Source of the DNA: Nitratireductor indicus C115
Lineage (GTDB): Bacteria; Pseudomonadota; Alphaproteobacteria; Rhizobiales; Rhizobiaceae
DNA length: 64,000 bases
Assembly: GCF_000300515.1 (NCBI RefSeq)
Contig: NZ_AMSI01000005.1
Span: 288,309 to 352,308 of the forward strand
Reading direction: 5' to 3'
Positions within the stretch are counted from its first letter, which is position 1; every line of letters starts with the position of its first letter. The position numbers were made by a program, and so were the translations under genes. This document shows positions 1-9,226 of this stretch, in pieces. The notes beneath the pieces were generated by a model. The model made no database searches. It was not told the origin of the DNA and saw nothing but the letters and a program-made list of their open reading frames with translations.

Positions 1-286
1 GATCGACGTGACCGTTCGCGATCTCGGACGCTTCCTCGAGCCGCAGCTTCCGGCCGACTGGAAAGACATGATCAAGACCACCTCACCGGGCAATGCCACC
101 AAGATCCGCGAAACGGATCGTGGTGTCGAGTTCGTCGGCGTGTGTTCCACCCGGGAGGTTTCCGACGACCGGGTTGCCCAGATGGTTTTCCAGAACGAGG
201 AAGGCAGCGGCGACCAGGCAAGCGAGGAAGCCACGAAGGAATATATGGCGGAACTGCGCAAGAAGGCGCGGATTTCCAAGCGCTGA
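1..286 (+). CDS. C-terminal fragment of a SurA-like periplasmic peptidyl-prolyl isomerase (5' end outside window)
   Basis: The reading frame is open from the left edge (codons from base 2) to TGA at 284-286, so only the last ~94 residues are visible. They read as a charged C-terminal segment ending KKARISKR, with the phrase GVEFVGVCSTREVSDD. No catalytic parvulin motif is visible in this part. The call rests mainly on position: in alphaproteobacteria the order lptD-surA-pdxA-rsmA is common, and pdxA and rsmA follow directly. SurA chaperones outer-membrane proteins through the periplasm. Family assignment is an inference; the upstream sequence would settle it. Confidence 0.6.
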   Translation, partial: IDVTVRDLGRFLEPQLPADWKDMIKTTSPGNATKIRETDRGVEFVGVCSTREVSDDRVAQMVFQNEEGSGDQASEEATKEYMAELRKKARISKR

Positions 287-291
287 TCATG

Positions 292-398
292 CCGGGAGCA
301 GGAACATCGTTTCAGAGAAACGCTATCCTGCTCCGTCTCGTAGTTTTCTGCATTTGTGCGGACGTCAGTGATTTCATCTGACAGAAGAACGCTCTAGG
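292..398 (+). repeat. Degenerate copy of the mosaic palindromic repeat
   Basis: Two hairpins in tandem. The first has arms GAGCAGGA and TCCTGCTC with an inner GTTTC/GAAAC pair. The second begins GCATTTGTGC followed by GACGTCAG...CTGAC. The order and the phrases TTTTC-TGCATTTGTGC-GACGTCAG match the element seen at 22638-22805 and 42545-42710, although stem bases differ. It fills most of the gap between the SurA-like gene and pdxA, so it may also act as a 3' end or processing site. Confidence 0.55.
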
Positions 399-409
399 AA
401 AGCCCGCTC

Positions 410-1411
410 ATGCTGCCGCTGGCGATCAGTATCGGAGACCCTTCCGGTATCGGCCCGGAACTGATCGTCCAGGCATGGGCGCAGCGCAAGGCCCTGTCAC
501 TGCCTCCCTTTTACGTGCTTGGCGACCCTGCCCTTCTGGCAGCGCGGGCGCGAATGCTCGGAATAGACGCCCCCCTTGCCGAAACCGCCCCACAAGGGGC
601 AGTGGCGGCCTTTGGCGAGCGCCTTCCGGTCTCTGTTCTCGAAAACCGGTTGACCGATGAACCCGGCATTCCTTCTCCGGTCAACGCTGCAGGTATTATC
701 GAGGCTATATCCAAAGCGGTGAAGGACACGATGTCGGCGCATGCAGGCGCCATCGTCACGGCTCCCATTGCCAAGAAGCCTCTCTATGACGCCGGTTTTC
801 GTTTTCCCGGACACACGGAATTTCTGGGTCACCTCGCCGAGGAGATCACAGGCGTTCCGGCACTGCCCGTGATGATGCTGGCAGGACCGGAACTGCGCAC
901 CGTTCCCGTTACAGTCCATCAGGCACTGCGCGAGGTGCCGGAAACGCTCACCAGCGCCATTGTCGTGGAAACCGGAAAAATCGTTGCCGGGGACCTGAAG
1001 GCCCGGTTCGGCATTGCCGCCCCGCGCCTTGCCATTGCAGGCCTCAACCCGCATGCGGGCGAAGGCGGGGCCATGGGGCAAGAGGATATGGACGTCATCG
1101 CGCCCGCCATCGAGATGCTTCGTGCGCTCGGCATCAATGCATTCGGCCCCCTGCCCGCCGACACCATGTTCCACGCACGCGCCAGACAGGGTTATGACGT
1201 GGCGCTTTGCATGTATCACGATCAAGCGCTTATCCCCGTCAAGACCATCGCCTTCGACGAGACCATCAATGTCACGCTTGGTCTGCCCTTCATACGGACC
1301 TCGCCGGACCATGGCACTGCCTTCGACATTGCCGGCAAGGCCATCGCGCGGCCGGACAGTCTGGTTGCTGCGATCCGGCTTGCCGGCTCGCTCGCCAAGA
1401 ATGCAGGCTGA
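410..1411 (+). CDS. pdxA: 4-hydroxythreonine-4-phosphate dehydrogenase PdxA
   Basis: PdxA oxidises 4-phosphohydroxy-L-threonine with NAD(P)+ to the unstable ketone that PdxJ condenses to pyridoxine 5'-phosphate (vitamin B6 synthesis, cytosolic). The 333-residue product has the usual family length and shows GDPSGIGPE at 9-17, [10 protein letters not shown] and GHTEFLG in the substrate region, [10 protein letters not shown], and the metal-binding [11 protein letters not shown] segment. The ATG has AGGAA nine bases upstream. rsmA starts four bases after its stop, so the two are probably co-transcribed, as in many proteobacteria. pdxJ, the usual partner, is not in this window. Confidence 0.96.
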   Translation: MLPLAISIGDPSGIGPELIVQAWAQRKALSLPPFYVLGDPALLAARARMLGIDAPLAETAPQGAVAAFGERLPVSVLENRLTDEPGIPSPVNAAGIIEAISKAVKDTMSAHAGAIVTAPIAKKPLYDAGFRFPGHTEFLGHLAEEITGVPALPVMMLAGPELRTVPVTVHQALREVPETLTSAIVVETGKIVAGDLKARFGIAAPRLAIAGLNPHAGEGGAMGQEDMDVIAPAIEMLRALGINAFGPLPADTMFHARARQGYDVALCMYHDQALIPVKTIAFDETINVTLGLPFIRTSPDHGTAFDIAGKAIARPDSLVAAIRLAGSLAKNAG

Positions 1412-1414
1412 AGC

Positions 1415-2242
1415 ATGAGCATCGACGGACTGCCGCCGCTGCGCGAGGTGATCGCCGAGCACGGGCTCGCCGCCAAGAAATCGCTTGGGCAGAATTTCCT
1501 TCTCGATCTCAACCTGACGGCCAAGATTGCACGGGCGGCGGGCGACCTGACCGCCTCGACAGTGATCGAAGTCGGCCCCGGCCCGGGCGGGCTGACACGC
1601 GCCCTTCTTCTTTCAGGCGCGCGCAGGGTCGTCGCCGTGGAGCGCGACGAGCGCTGCCTTGCGGCTCTGGCCGAGATTTCCGATCATTATCCCGGTCGTC
1701 TCGAGGTGATCAGCGGCGACGCGCTGGAGACGGATTTCGCTGCTCTTGCCGCCGAACAGGGCGATACGCGTATCGTCGCCAATCTGCCCTATAATATCGG
1801 TACGGAACTTCTGGTCCGCTGGCTGACGCCAAGCGCCTGGCCGCCCTTCTATTCCTCCATGACGCTGATGTTCCAGCGCGAGGTGGCCGAACGCATCGTG
1901 GCAATGCCGGGAGACAGGTCCTATGGCCGGCTTGGCGTTCTGGCGGGATGGCGAACCGAATCCAGGATTGCCTTCGATGTGCCGCCGCAGGCCTTCACGC
2001 CGCCGCCCAAGGTGACCTCTTCCGTCGTTCACCTGGTGCCGCGCCAGACGCCTATCGCAGTCGATGCCAAGGCGCTTGCGCGCGTTACGGAAGCGGCTTT
2101 CGGCCAACGCCGGAAAATGCTGCGTCAGAGCCTCAAAGCTCTTGGCGGAGAAGCTCTTCTGGAGCGAACCGGCATCGACCCAACGCGGCGTGCCGAGACG
2201 TTGTCCGTCGAGGAGTTCGCAGCCCTCGCAAGAGAAGCCTGA
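1415..2242 (+). CDS. rsmA: 16S rRNA (adenine1518-N6/adenine1519-N6)-dimethyltransferase (KsgA)
   Basis: RsmA/KsgA dimethylates two adjacent adenines in the helix 45 loop of 16S rRNA as a late check in 30S assembly. The 275-residue protein has [11 protein letters not shown] near the N terminus (typical of the family), the SAM-binding motif [16 protein letters not shown] and the catalytic NLPYNIGT motif. The tail contains [13 protein letters not shown], another family signature. It starts four bases after pdxA and converges on gmk, with a 76-base spacer that shows no strong terminator. Confidence 0.97.
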   Translation: MSIDGLPPLREVIAEHGLAAKKSLGQNFLLDLNLTAKIARAAGDLTASTVIEVGPGPGGLTRALLLSGARRVVAVERDERCLAALAEISDHYPGRLEVISGDALETDFAALAAEQGDTRIVANLPYNIGTELLVRWLTPSAWPPFYSSMTLMFQREVAERIVAMPGDRSYGRLGVLAGWRTESRIAFDVPPQAFTPPPKVTSSVVHLVPRQTPIAVDAKALARVTEAAFGQRRKMLRQSLKALGGEALLERTGIDPTRRAETLSVEEFAALAREA

Positions 2243-2318
2243 GGGTATTTGCAACACCTTGCGCAGTGACGCATCGGGTTCAGATTGAGCCGCATCAAAC
2301 CAGAAGCGCTATGGAACC

Positions 2319-2984
2319 TCAGGCAGGGCCTTCGCCCAAAAGCTTCGAGACGAAATCGAACAGGCCGGGACGGCGGTCGCGACGCAGGCGCTCAGCCTCA
2401 ACAATCGAGCGGACCGCTGAAAACGCCCGGTCAAGCTGATCGTTGACGACAACATAGTCATAATCCACCCACTGCTCGATCTCGAAACGGGCGTTCTTGA
2501 GGCGCGTCTGAATAATTTCCGGCGTGTCTTCGGCCCGGCGTGTGAGGCGGCCCAGAAGCTCCTTCATGCTGGGCGGAAGGATGAAGATCGAGACCACATC
2601 GCCGCGCATCTTCTCGCGGAGCTGCTGGGCGCCCTGCCAATCGATGTCGAAAAGCATGTCGCGTCCTTCGGCCAGCGCCTTTTCGACCGGTGCGCGCGGT
2701 GTGCCGTAGAAATTGCCGTGCACTTCCGCCCATTCCAGCAGATCATCATTGTCGCGCATCAGTTCGAATTCGCGCTGTGTCTTGAAATGGTAGTGCACGC
2801 CCTCGATTTCACTGGCGCGGCGCTGGCGCGTGGTAACGCTGACGGAAAGTTCGAAACCCTTGACCTGCGCCAGAAGAGCGCGCGCAATGGTCGACTTGCC
2901 GGCACCAGAAGGCGAGGACAGCACCAGCATCAAGCCACGCCGTTCGATCTCGACCGTGTTCTGAGCAGAAATCTCGCCCGTCAT
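2319..2984 (-). CDS. gmk: Guanylate kinase
   Basis: Gmk phosphorylates GMP to GDP with ATP and feeds GTP, dGTP and ppGpp pools. The 221 residues include the P-loop [10 protein letters not shown] at 23-32, the GMP-binding [16 protein letters not shown] stretch and the downstream [11 protein letters not shown] segment. Length is slightly above the 207 of E. coli because of a ~15-residue N-terminal extension; an internal ATG at residue 19 is less attractive because it would begin inside the first beta strand. It lies three bases downstream of the yicC-type gene, in the common yicC-gmk pair. Confidence 0.96.
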   Translation of the reverse strand: MTGEISAQNTVEIERRGLMLVLSSPSGAGKSTIARALLAQVKGFELSVSVTTRQRRASEIEGVHYHFKTQREFELMRDNDDLLEWAEVHGNFYGTPRAPVEKALAEGRDMLFDIDWQGAQQLREKMRGDVVSIFILPPSMKELLGRLTRRAEDTPEIIQTRLKNARFEIEQWVDYDYVVVNDQLDRAFSAVRSIVEAERLRRDRRPGLFDFVSKLLGEGPA

Positions 2985-2987
2985 GTC

Positions 2988-3878
2988 CTACTCCAGATTC
3001 TGAACCTGTTCGCGGAACTGGTCGACCACGGCCTTGAGATCAAGGCCAATGGCGGTGACGGAAGCCGCATTGGATTTCGAGCAAAGCGTGTTGGCTTCGC
3101 GGTTGAATTCCTGACCGAGAAAATCGAGCTTGCGCCCCACCGCACCGCCAGCTGCGACAAGCGCGCGGGCGGAAGCCACATGCGTGGTGAGGCGATCGAG
3201 CTCCTCGCGAATATCGGCCTTGGTGGCCAGGACAGCCGCCTCCATATGAAGCCGGGTTTCATCGAGACCGGATGTCGCTTCCATAAGACGGGAAACCTGC
3301 TCCTTCAGCCGCGCGCGGATCATGTCGGGCGTGCGCGAGGGATCAGCCTCGGCCCTGGCCGTCAGCGCCTCGATCCGCGCCACATGTTCGAGCAGCAATG
3401 CACCAAGGGCAGCGCCTTCCGTGCGGCGCGCATCCTCAAGCGCCCTCAGCGCTTCCTCGAAGGTATCAAATATGACAGCGTCCAGTGCCTCACGAGCCTC
3501 GTCGCTCTCGCCCGGCTCCGGAAAGTCCAGAACGCCGCGCAGGGCAAGCAGTCCATCGGCGCTTGCAGGCGCAACGCCAAACTGCTCCGTCAGCCGTGCC
3601 GCAAGGCCGGCAACGTCCTTCAGGAACGCTTCATCCACCACGGGACGGCGCTCCGCGCCTGTCTGATTGACCGTCAGGGATATCTGGAGATTACCGCGCG
3701 CAAAGCGCTTCTGCAGGCGCTGGCGAGCGCCCTGCTCGATTCGCTCGAAGCCCTGTGGCAGGCGAAAGCGCGCCTCAAGGCTGCGTCCGTTGACGGATTT
3801 GATCTCCCAGGCAACAGACGCCGCCTCCAGTTCACGAGAGGCCCGGGCAAAGCCCGTCATACTCTGAAGCTCACTCAT
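2988..3878 (-). CDS. YicC/YloC-family endoribonuclease
   Basis: The 296-residue protein starts SELQSMTGFARAS, the hallmark N terminus of the YicC_N domain, and ends with the DUF1732-type domain (GLDLKAVVDQFREQVQNLE). Family members act as endoribonucleases in RNA turnover and are almost always linked to gmk, as here (3-base spacing). Charged helices in the middle (VEKALRALEDARRTEG type) fit the family's elongated ring-forming architecture. Whether this homologue cleaves RNA is inferred from the family. Confidence 0.93.
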   Translation of the reverse strand: MSELQSMTGFARASRELEAASVAWEIKSVNGRSLEARFRLPQGFERIEQGARQRLQKRFARGNLQISLTVNQTGAERRPVVDEAFLKDVAGLAARLTEQFGVAPASADGLLALRGVLDFPEPGESDEAREALDAVIFDTFEEALRALEDARRTEGAALGALLLEHVARIEALTARAEADPSRTPDMIRARLKEQVSRLMEATSGLDETRLHMEAAVLATKADIREELDRLTTHVASARALVAAGGAVGRKLDFLGQEFNREANTLCSKSNAASVTAIGLDLKAVVDQFREQVQNLE

Positions 3879-4006
3879 CGCAATTTCCTGCCGCCCCGGT
3901 GGCCGCCCTCCTCCCAGCGGAAAGCGACTGCACCGTCCTCTATGCCAGACGCATCCCGGCTATTCGAGCGTACCGCCCGGCCGGCTGATGCGCGACAGCG
4001 CCCCTA

Positions 4007-5182
4007 TCAGTTGGCCTTGCTGTCTGCGTCTTTTTCGGCGGTCGCTTCATCGGCGCGCCGCTGCTTTTCGACCGCACGCCAGCGGGCGACATTTTCATTG
4101 TGCTCTTTCAGCGTCTTGGCAAAAACATGCCCGCCCGTTCCGTCGGCGACGAAGTAGAGTTCTTCTGTCTTGGACGGATTGGCGACCGCTTCAAGAGCCG
4201 CGCGCCCCGGGTTAGCGATGGGCGTGGGCGGAAGCCCATCAATCTGGTAGGTGTTGTAAGGCGTCTTCTTGTCGAGATCGGACCGATAGATCGGCCGATC
4301 GGCCGGCTTGCCCTGTCCACCGAACAATCCATAGATGATGGTCGGATCCGACTGGAGGCGCATGCCGCGGCTCAAACGGTTGTGGAAGACGGCTGCAACG
4401 CGCGGGCGCTCATCGGCAATGCCCGTTTCCTTCTCCACAATGGAGGCGAGCGTGACGAACTCGTTCTTATCCTTGATCGGAAGGTCCGGGTCGCGCCTCT
4501 CCCAGATGGCGTCGATCAGCTCCTGCTGATCCTCCTTCAGCTTCTCGACCACAGCCTTGCGTTCCATGCCGCGCGTGAAACGCAGCGTGTCGGCGGCGAG
4601 AGTGCCTTCAGCGGGCATTTCGCTCGGCATATCACCGGCAAGCTCCGGTGTGTCGCGAATACGGTCGAAAATCTGCTGGACGGTGAGGCCTTCGGGAATG
4701 GTCAGGGAATAGAGAACGGACCGGCCGCTCTTCAGCAACTCCATGATTTCATACATGGAAGCACCAGCCTTGACCTCGTATTCGCCGGCCTTGAGCTGGC
4801 CATCGGCGCCATGGGCGCGCACACCGATCTGGAAGACGCGGGCATCCGAAATCAGACCTTCGCGTTCGAGAATGGTGGAAATTTCGCGAACGCCCGTACT
4901 CGGCTTGATCAGAACGGTCTCAGCCGTACGTGACGGGCCAGGGCGTTCGAACTCGCGCTTGCCGAAATAAAAGGCACCGCCAGCAAGAACCACCAGAAAT
5001 ACCAGTGAGGAAAAGACGAAGTTCAGGAAGATGACGAACTGGCTGCGCGCGCGCCGGGAACGGCGTGGTGGCGGAGTGCCGGCTTCCGGGCGCAAGGCCT
5101 GGCCGGCGGCCTTGAAAGCGCGCGCCCGCTCATCGCCGGTGTTTCGTCCAAAGCCGTTGCTCTCGCCGGAACTCTCTGTCAT
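4007..5182 (-). CDS. mltG: Endolytic murein transglycosylase MltG
   Basis: MltG (YceG) cuts nascent peptidoglycan strands and is thought to set their length. The 391 residues show a basic, Pro-rich cytosolic tail (1-48), one membrane span at about 49-73, a LysM-like region, and the YceG catalytic core with ASIVEKETG, in which Glu250 aligns with the catalytic Glu of E. coli MltG; MRLQSDPTIIYG and GLPPTPIANPG follow. The Lys/Ala/Asp-rich tail (residues ~365-391) is family-variable. It lies downstream of fabF in the same direction; this fab-mltG-yicC-gmk order is standard in Rhizobiales. Confidence 0.95.
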   Translation of the reverse strand: MTESSGESNGFGRNTGDERARAFKAAGQALRPEAGTPPPRRSRRARSQFVIFLNFVFSSLVFLVVLAGGAFYFGKREFERPGPSRTAETVLIKPSTGVREISTILEREGLISDARVFQIGVRAHGADGQLKAGEYEVKAGASMYEIMELLKSGRSVLYSLTIPEGLTVQQIFDRIRDTPELAGDMPSEMPAEGTLAADTLRFTRGMERKAVVEKLKEDQQELIDAIWERRDPDLPIKDKNEFVTLASIVEKETGIADERPRVAAVFHNRLSRGMRLQSDPTIIYGLFGGQGKPADRPIYRSDLDKKTPYNTYQIDGLPPTPIANPGRAALEAVANPSKTEELYFVADGTGGHVFAKTLKEHNENVARWRAVEKQRRADEATAEKDADSKAN

Positions 5183-5373
5183 GTCGCCTGGACCGCTCCC
5201 TGCAGGGCCAGCCCATCGGCCGTTGCCCGGTGCTAACCTGTCTTGGCAGTCACGACCGGAATATGCTCCCTGCCGGTTCTGCCCTTAAAGTATCGAATCG
5301 CTGCCGGGGAAAAATGAAGTGCGAAAATGGCAAAACTGCAATCCTCCCTTTGGTCCCCGGCTGGTGCTTCCGG

Positions 5374-6630
5374 TCACTCGGCGTAGCGCCTGAAGACCAG
5401 CGAAGCGTTGGTCCCGCCAAATCCAAAGGAATTCGACAAGGCAATGTCGATCTGGCGCTCGCGTGGCTTGTTCGGCACGAGGTCGATCGGACTCTCTATC
5501 TGGGGATTTTCCAGATTGATGGTCGGGGGGGCGACATTGTCGCGAATGGCGAGGACCGAGAAGATCGCCTCGGCCGCGCCTGCTGCGCCCAGAAGATGGC
5601 CGATGGCGGACTTGGTGGAAGACATGGAGGCCTTGCCAGCAGCATCGCCTAACAGGCGCTCCACCGCACCAAGCTCGATCGTGTCGGCCATGGTCGAGGT
5701 GCCATGGGCATTGATATAGTCGATATCGGCAGGCGTGATGCCCGCCCGCTTGACCGCCGCAACCATGCAGCGATAAGCGCCGTCGCCATTCTCGGCCGGG
5801 GCCGTGATGTGATAGGCATCGCCCGTAAGGCCATACCCAACCACCTCGGCATAAATCCTGGCGCCACGCGCCTTCGCGTGCTCAAGCTCCTCAAGCACGA
5901 CAACGCCTGCGCCCTCACCCATGACGAAACCGTCGCGGTCGCGATCATAGGGGCGCGAAGCCTTTTCAGGCGTGTCGTTGAAGCTCGTCGAAAGTGCCTT
6001 GCAGGCGGAGAAGCCCGCAATGGAAAGGCGCGTGATCGGCGCTTCGGCGCCACCGGCCAGCATCACGTCGGCATCGCCAAGCATGATAAGGCGTGCCGCA
6101 TCGCCGATGGCGTGCGCGCCCGTCGAACAGGCGGTCACCACGGCGTGGTTCGGTCCCTTCAATCCGTGACGGATCGAGACCTGCCCCGAAACGAGATTGA
6201 TGATGTTACCCGGAATGAAGAAGGGGCTGATGCGGCGCGGACCGCGCTCCTGCAGGATGAGGGCATTTTCCGCAATGCCCTCAATGCCGCCGATGCCCGA
6301 ACCGATGAGCACGCCGGTAGCGTATTTGTCGTCCTCGGTTTCCGGCTTCCAGCCCGAATCGGCGAGAGCCTGATCCGCAGCGGCAATGCCGTAGGTGATG
6401 AACTCACCTATCTTGCGCTGTTCGCGCGGTTCGAGGAACTCGTCCGGATTGAACGCGCCATCGCCCTCACGGGGGATCATCGTCGCAATCTTGCAGGGAA
6501 GGTCATCGACCTCGAAGCGGTCGATGCGCCTTGCCGCGCTTTTGCCTGCGAGCAGATTCTTCCACCCGTGTTCAACACCCAGGCCGAAGGGCGAAAGAAG
6601 CCCCATGCCCGTGACGACGACGCGTCTCAT
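5374..6630 (-). CDS. fabF: Beta-ketoacyl-ACP synthase II
   Basis: FabF condenses malonyl-ACP with growing acyl-ACP in type II fatty acid synthesis and handles the temperature-sensitive palmitoleate elongation. The 418-residue thiolase fold has Cys168 in TACSTGAHA, His309 in NAHGTSTMADT, Lys340 in STKSAIGHLLG and His345, matching the Cys-His-His plus Lys set of E. coli FabF. The N terminus RRVVVTGMGLLSPFG is canonical. It follows acpP by 48 bases with a hairpin between them, which could tune the acpP:fabF transcript ratio. Confidence 0.97.
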   Translation of the reverse strand: MRRVVVTGMGLLSPFGLGVEHGWKNLLAGKSAARRIDRFEVDDLPCKIATMIPREGDGAFNPDEFLEPREQRKIGEFITYGIAAADQALADSGWKPETEDDKYATGVLIGSGIGGIEGIAENALILQERGPRRISPFFIPGNIINLVSGQVSIRHGLKGPNHAVVTACSTGAHAIGDAARLIMLGDADVMLAGGAEAPITRLSIAGFSACKALSTSFNDTPEKASRPYDRDRDGFVMGEGAGVVVLEELEHAKARGARIYAEVVGYGLTGDAYHITAPAENGDGAYRCMVAAVKRAGITPADIDYINAHGTSTMADTIELGAVERLLGDAAGKASMSSTKSAIGHLLGAAGAAEAIFSVLAIRDNVAPPTINLENPQIESPIDLVPNKPRERQIDIALSNSFGFGGTNASLVFRRYAE

Positions 6631-6659
6631 ATTCTGCTATCCGGTCTGGCTGACGCCGA

Positions 6660-6682
6660 AGAATAACGCCCGAGGGCGTTAG
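6660..6682 (-). terminator. Hairpin built on the acpP stop codon
   Basis: The arms TAACGCC and GGCGTTA are perfectly complementary, with a 4-base loop (6664-6681). On the minus strand the hairpin begins with the TAA stop of acpP and is followed by TTCTTCGG, a weak U-tract. Because fabF follows in the same direction, this looks more like an attenuator or RNA-stabilising 3' end than a full terminator. That is inference from the sequence alone. Confidence 0.5.
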
Positions 6683-6918
6683 GCGGCGGTTGCCTTGTCG
6701 ATGTACTTCACCGCGTCACCGACGGTGAGAATCGTCTCGGCGGCATCGTCAGGAATCTCGACGCCGAACTCTTCTTCAAACGCCATGACCAGCTCGACCG
6801 TGTCGAGGCTGTCCGCGCCAAGATCGTCGATGAAACTGGCCGCTTCCGTGACCTTTTCGCCCTCGACGCCCAGATGCTCGACAACGATTTTCTTAACGCG
6901 CTCTGCAGTATCGCTCAT
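6679..6918 (-). CDS. acpP: Acyl carrier protein
   Basis: Small acidic carrier of the growing fatty acyl chain, also used for lipid A and other acyl transfers. The 79 residues begin [16 protein letters not shown] and contain the 4'-phosphopantetheine site [12 protein letters not shown] with Ser37, which AcpS (encoded at 50486-50887) would modify. AGGG lies upstream of the ATG. It sits between fabG and fabF, the classic fab cluster position. An alphaproteobacterium may have further specialised ACPs elsewhere; this one is the housekeeping type. Confidence 0.98.
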   Translation of the reverse strand: MSDTAERVKKIVVEHLGVEGEKVTEAASFIDDLGADSLDTVELVMAFEEEFGVEIPDDAAETILTVGDAVKYIDKATAA

Positions 6919-7224
6919 GTGAGAACCCTCGACTTTCTGAATTTCCGATCTTCGTTAGCCGCACGATTGCCGCTAATCAAGCTGAAATGATGACTGTACA
7001 GGCAGCTTCCGCGCCTATCAGCCCCTCAATGCCTCTTCCGACACCATCCGATGGCCGGACAGGAAGAAAACCACGTCGGGCGGGCGCATATCATGAATGG
7101 GACGCGACCGCCAAGCGTTAATCATTGTTCATCCACGCCCCAGGACGGGTTCACTGTCTCATCGTTACGGTGGCCCGCGCCTTAATCCGCATGGCTCGCA
7201 AGGGTATCTGCGCCCCCAGCGGGG
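6919..7224 (-). other. fabG-acpP intergenic region (306 bases)
   Basis: No convincing gene on either strand; short frames here lack ribosome sites and family likeness. Near the acpP side there is a possible minus-strand promoter (6952-6980) overlapping an imperfect GATT-N6-AATC dyad. The length suggests acpP has its own promoter rather than depending wholly on fabD-fabG read-through, which fits the high demand for ACP. Confidence 0.5.
6952..6980 (-). promoter_or_regulatory. Candidate acpP promoter
   Basis: Read on the minus strand: TTGATT, a 17-base spacer, then TAACGA. The -35 box is good and the -10 box only fair. The dyad GATTAGCGGCAATC overlaps the -35 box and the start of the spacer and could be an operator, but no regulator can be named. 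The start codon would be about 30 bases downstream, leaving a short leader. Confidence 0.35.
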
Positions 7225-7962
7225 TCAGATCATCGCCATGCCGCCATTCACATGAATGGTCTGGCCGGTGACATAGGCAGCCTCGTTCGAAGCAAGATAG
7301 GCCACGGCAGAAGCGACTTCGGAGCCCGATCCCATGCGCTTCATGGGAATCGCTCCCATGATGGCATCGCGCTGCTTTTCGTTGAGCTTGTCGGTCATCG
7401 CCGATTCGATGAAGCCCGGAGCAACGCAATTGACGGTGATCGAGCGGCTGGCGATTTCCTGGGCAAGCGATTTGGAAAAGCCGATCAGGCCTGCCTTGGA
7501 GGCGCAGTAATTGGCCTGGCCCGGATTGCCGGTGACGCCGACCACCGACGTGATGTTGATGATGCGGCCGAAACGGCGGCGCATCATGGGGTGGGTCAGT
7601 TCGCGGGTGAGACGGAAAACCGAGGTGAGATTGACCTCCAGAACCGAATCCCAATCGTCATCGCTCATACGCACGAACAGGCCGTCACGGGTGATGCCGG
7701 CATTGTTGACGAGAATGTCGACGCCCTCCAGTTCCGATTCCGCCTTTTCAGCCAAGGCCTTGACTTCATTGCGTTCGGACAGGTTGGCCGGAAACAGCTT
7801 CACACGGTCGCCGAGATCGCTGGCCAGCGCCTCGAGCTTTTCAACGCGGGTGCCATGAAGTCCGACGATGGCGCCCTGGGCGTGGAGAATGCGGGCAATG
7901 GCCTCGCCGATACCGCCGGAGGCTCCCGTTACCAGCGCCTTGCGGCCGTTGAGATCAAACAT
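7225..7962 (-). CDS. fabG: 3-oxoacyl-ACP reductase
   Basis: FabG reduces beta-ketoacyl-ACP with NADPH, the first reductive step of each elongation cycle. The 245-residue short-chain dehydrogenase shows TGASGGIG at 12-19, NNAG at 86-89 and the catalytic set Ser139, Tyr152 and Lys156 (NYCASKAG), at the same spacing as E. coli FabG. The C-terminal TGQTIHVNGGMAMI is typical of true FabG. The gene follows fabD by 50 bases and precedes acpP, so it belongs to the fab operon rather than to the general SDR pool. Confidence 0.97.
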   Translation of the reverse strand: MFDLNGRKALVTGASGGIGEAIARILHAQGAIVGLHGTRVEKLEALASDLGDRVKLFPANLSERNEVKALAEKAESELEGVDILVNNAGITRDGLFVRMSDDDWDSVLEVNLTSVFRLTRELTHPMMRRRFGRIINITSVVGVTGNPGQANYCASKAGLIGFSKSLAQEIASRSITVNCVAPGFIESAMTDKLNEKQRDAIMGAIPMKRMGSGSEVASAVAYLASNEAAYVTGQTIHVNGGMAMI

Positions 7963-8012
7963 GGCTTTGTCCTTCCAGCAGAAGCTTCGAATGGGTTTGG
8001 GATCGGCAGCGG

Positions 8013-8954
8013 CTAGGCCAGCGCCTGCATCGCCGTTTCTACGTCGGCAGGCGTGTTGACCGGGACCGCGCCGAGGTCGCGGTTGATGCGGCGGGCAAGC
8101 CCCGAAAGAACCTTGCCGGACCCGACCTCATAAAGCGTCTCGACGCCATTGTCGGCGAACCAGGCAACCGTCTCGCGCCAGCGCACGCGTCCCGTCACCT
8201 GCTCGACGAGACGAGCGGCGATTTCGTCGGGATCGCTGATCGGCGACACGGTGACGTTGGCAATGACAGGAACGACCGGCGCATTCCTGGCAACGTCCGC
8301 CAGCGCCTCGCGCATGGCATCGGCGGCCGGCTGCATCAGGGCGGAATGGAACGGCGCCGAGACGGGCAGCATGATGGCGCGCTTGGCGCCCATTTCCGTA
8401 GCGATGCGGGCGGCATGTTCCACCGCCGGCTTGGCGCCGGAAATGACAAGCTGGCCGCCGCCATTGTCGTTGGCGATCTGGCATACGGTGCCGGCAGCAA
8501 CCTGTTCGCAAGCCTTTTCCACATCCGCGGCCTCAAGGCCGATGATCGCAGCCATGGCGCCCTCACCCACCGGAACAGCCGCCTGCATGGCGTTGCCGCG
8601 AATGCGCAGAAGCCGCGCCGTATCGGCAAGCGAGAAGGTTCCTGCGGCGCACAACGCCGAATATTCCCCCAGCGAATGGCCCGCCACAAAGGCGACCTTG
8701 TCCTTGAGCGACAATCCGCCCTTTTCCATCACGCGCATGGCGGCGATGGAAACAGCCATCAGCGCGGGCTGCGCATTGGCCGTCAGGGTCAGCTCGTCCT
8801 CGGGGCCTTCCCACATGACTTTCGAGAGCTTCTGGCCAAGCGCATCATCGACTTCCTCGAAAACGGCGCGCGCCTCGGGGAAAGCTTCGGCCAGATCGCG
8901 GCCCATGCCGACGGCCTGGCTGCCCTGGCCTGGAAAGGTGAAAGCGATGCTCAT
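8013..8954 (-). CDS. fabD: Malonyl-CoA:ACP transacylase
   Basis: FabD moves malonyl from CoA to ACP to supply the extender unit. From the chosen ATG at 8954 the protein is 313 residues, beginning MSIAFTFPGQGSQAVGMG, the conserved family start; GGGAGA lies seven to twelve bases upstream. A longer frame to 9059 adds an unconserved Arg-rich leader and was rejected. The nucleophile is Ser94 in GHSLGEYSA, with the downstream His in APFHSALMQPA and the Gln-Gly loop at 10-13. It heads the leftward fab cluster and is divergent from the ABC exporter at 9227. Confidence 0.96.
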   Translation of the reverse strand: MSIAFTFPGQGSQAVGMGRDLAEAFPEARAVFEEVDDALGQKLSKVMWEGPEDELTLTANAQPALMAVSIAAMRVMEKGGLSLKDKVAFVAGHSLGEYSALCAAGTFSLADTARLLRIRGNAMQAAVPVGEGAMAAIIGLEAADVEKACEQVAAGTVCQIANDNGGGQLVISGAKPAVEHAARIATEMGAKRAIMLPVSAPFHSALMQPAADAMREALADVARNAPVVPVIANVTVSPISDPDEIAARLVEQVTGRVRWRETVAWFADNGVETLYEVGSGKVLSGLARRINRDLGAVPVNTPADVETAMQALA

Positions 8955-9226
8955 CGCCACTGTCTCCCGAATTCTTCGCAATGTGGGGCGCATCTGGTGA
9001 CGCAACGCGCCGCACGCGTCAAGCCTTTTGGGCTGTTCCCGGAGACGGCCGGGCGCCATTTCAAACGGTTTTTCCGCGATTTTCCGCCGCTTGCCGCCAC
9101 TTTCCCGTGTCAGGAAGTGTCAGCGATCATTCAGGGGACGGGGCCGGCTGCGGTGGCAAGAACGCCCGCTATGGCCTATATGAGCGCGGCTCGGTCGAGC
9201 GCTCCTGATTTCAAGGAAACGCCTCC

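Noticed and set aside
497-1462. Long minus-strand frame across pdxA (321 codons)
   Set aside because: It is antisense to a well-conserved pdxA, with composition typical of high-GC shadow frames and no ribosome site or family likeness.
2718-4157. 479-codon plus-strand frame across gmk and yicC
   Set aside because: Antisense to two conserved genes; no motif found; typical shadow frame.
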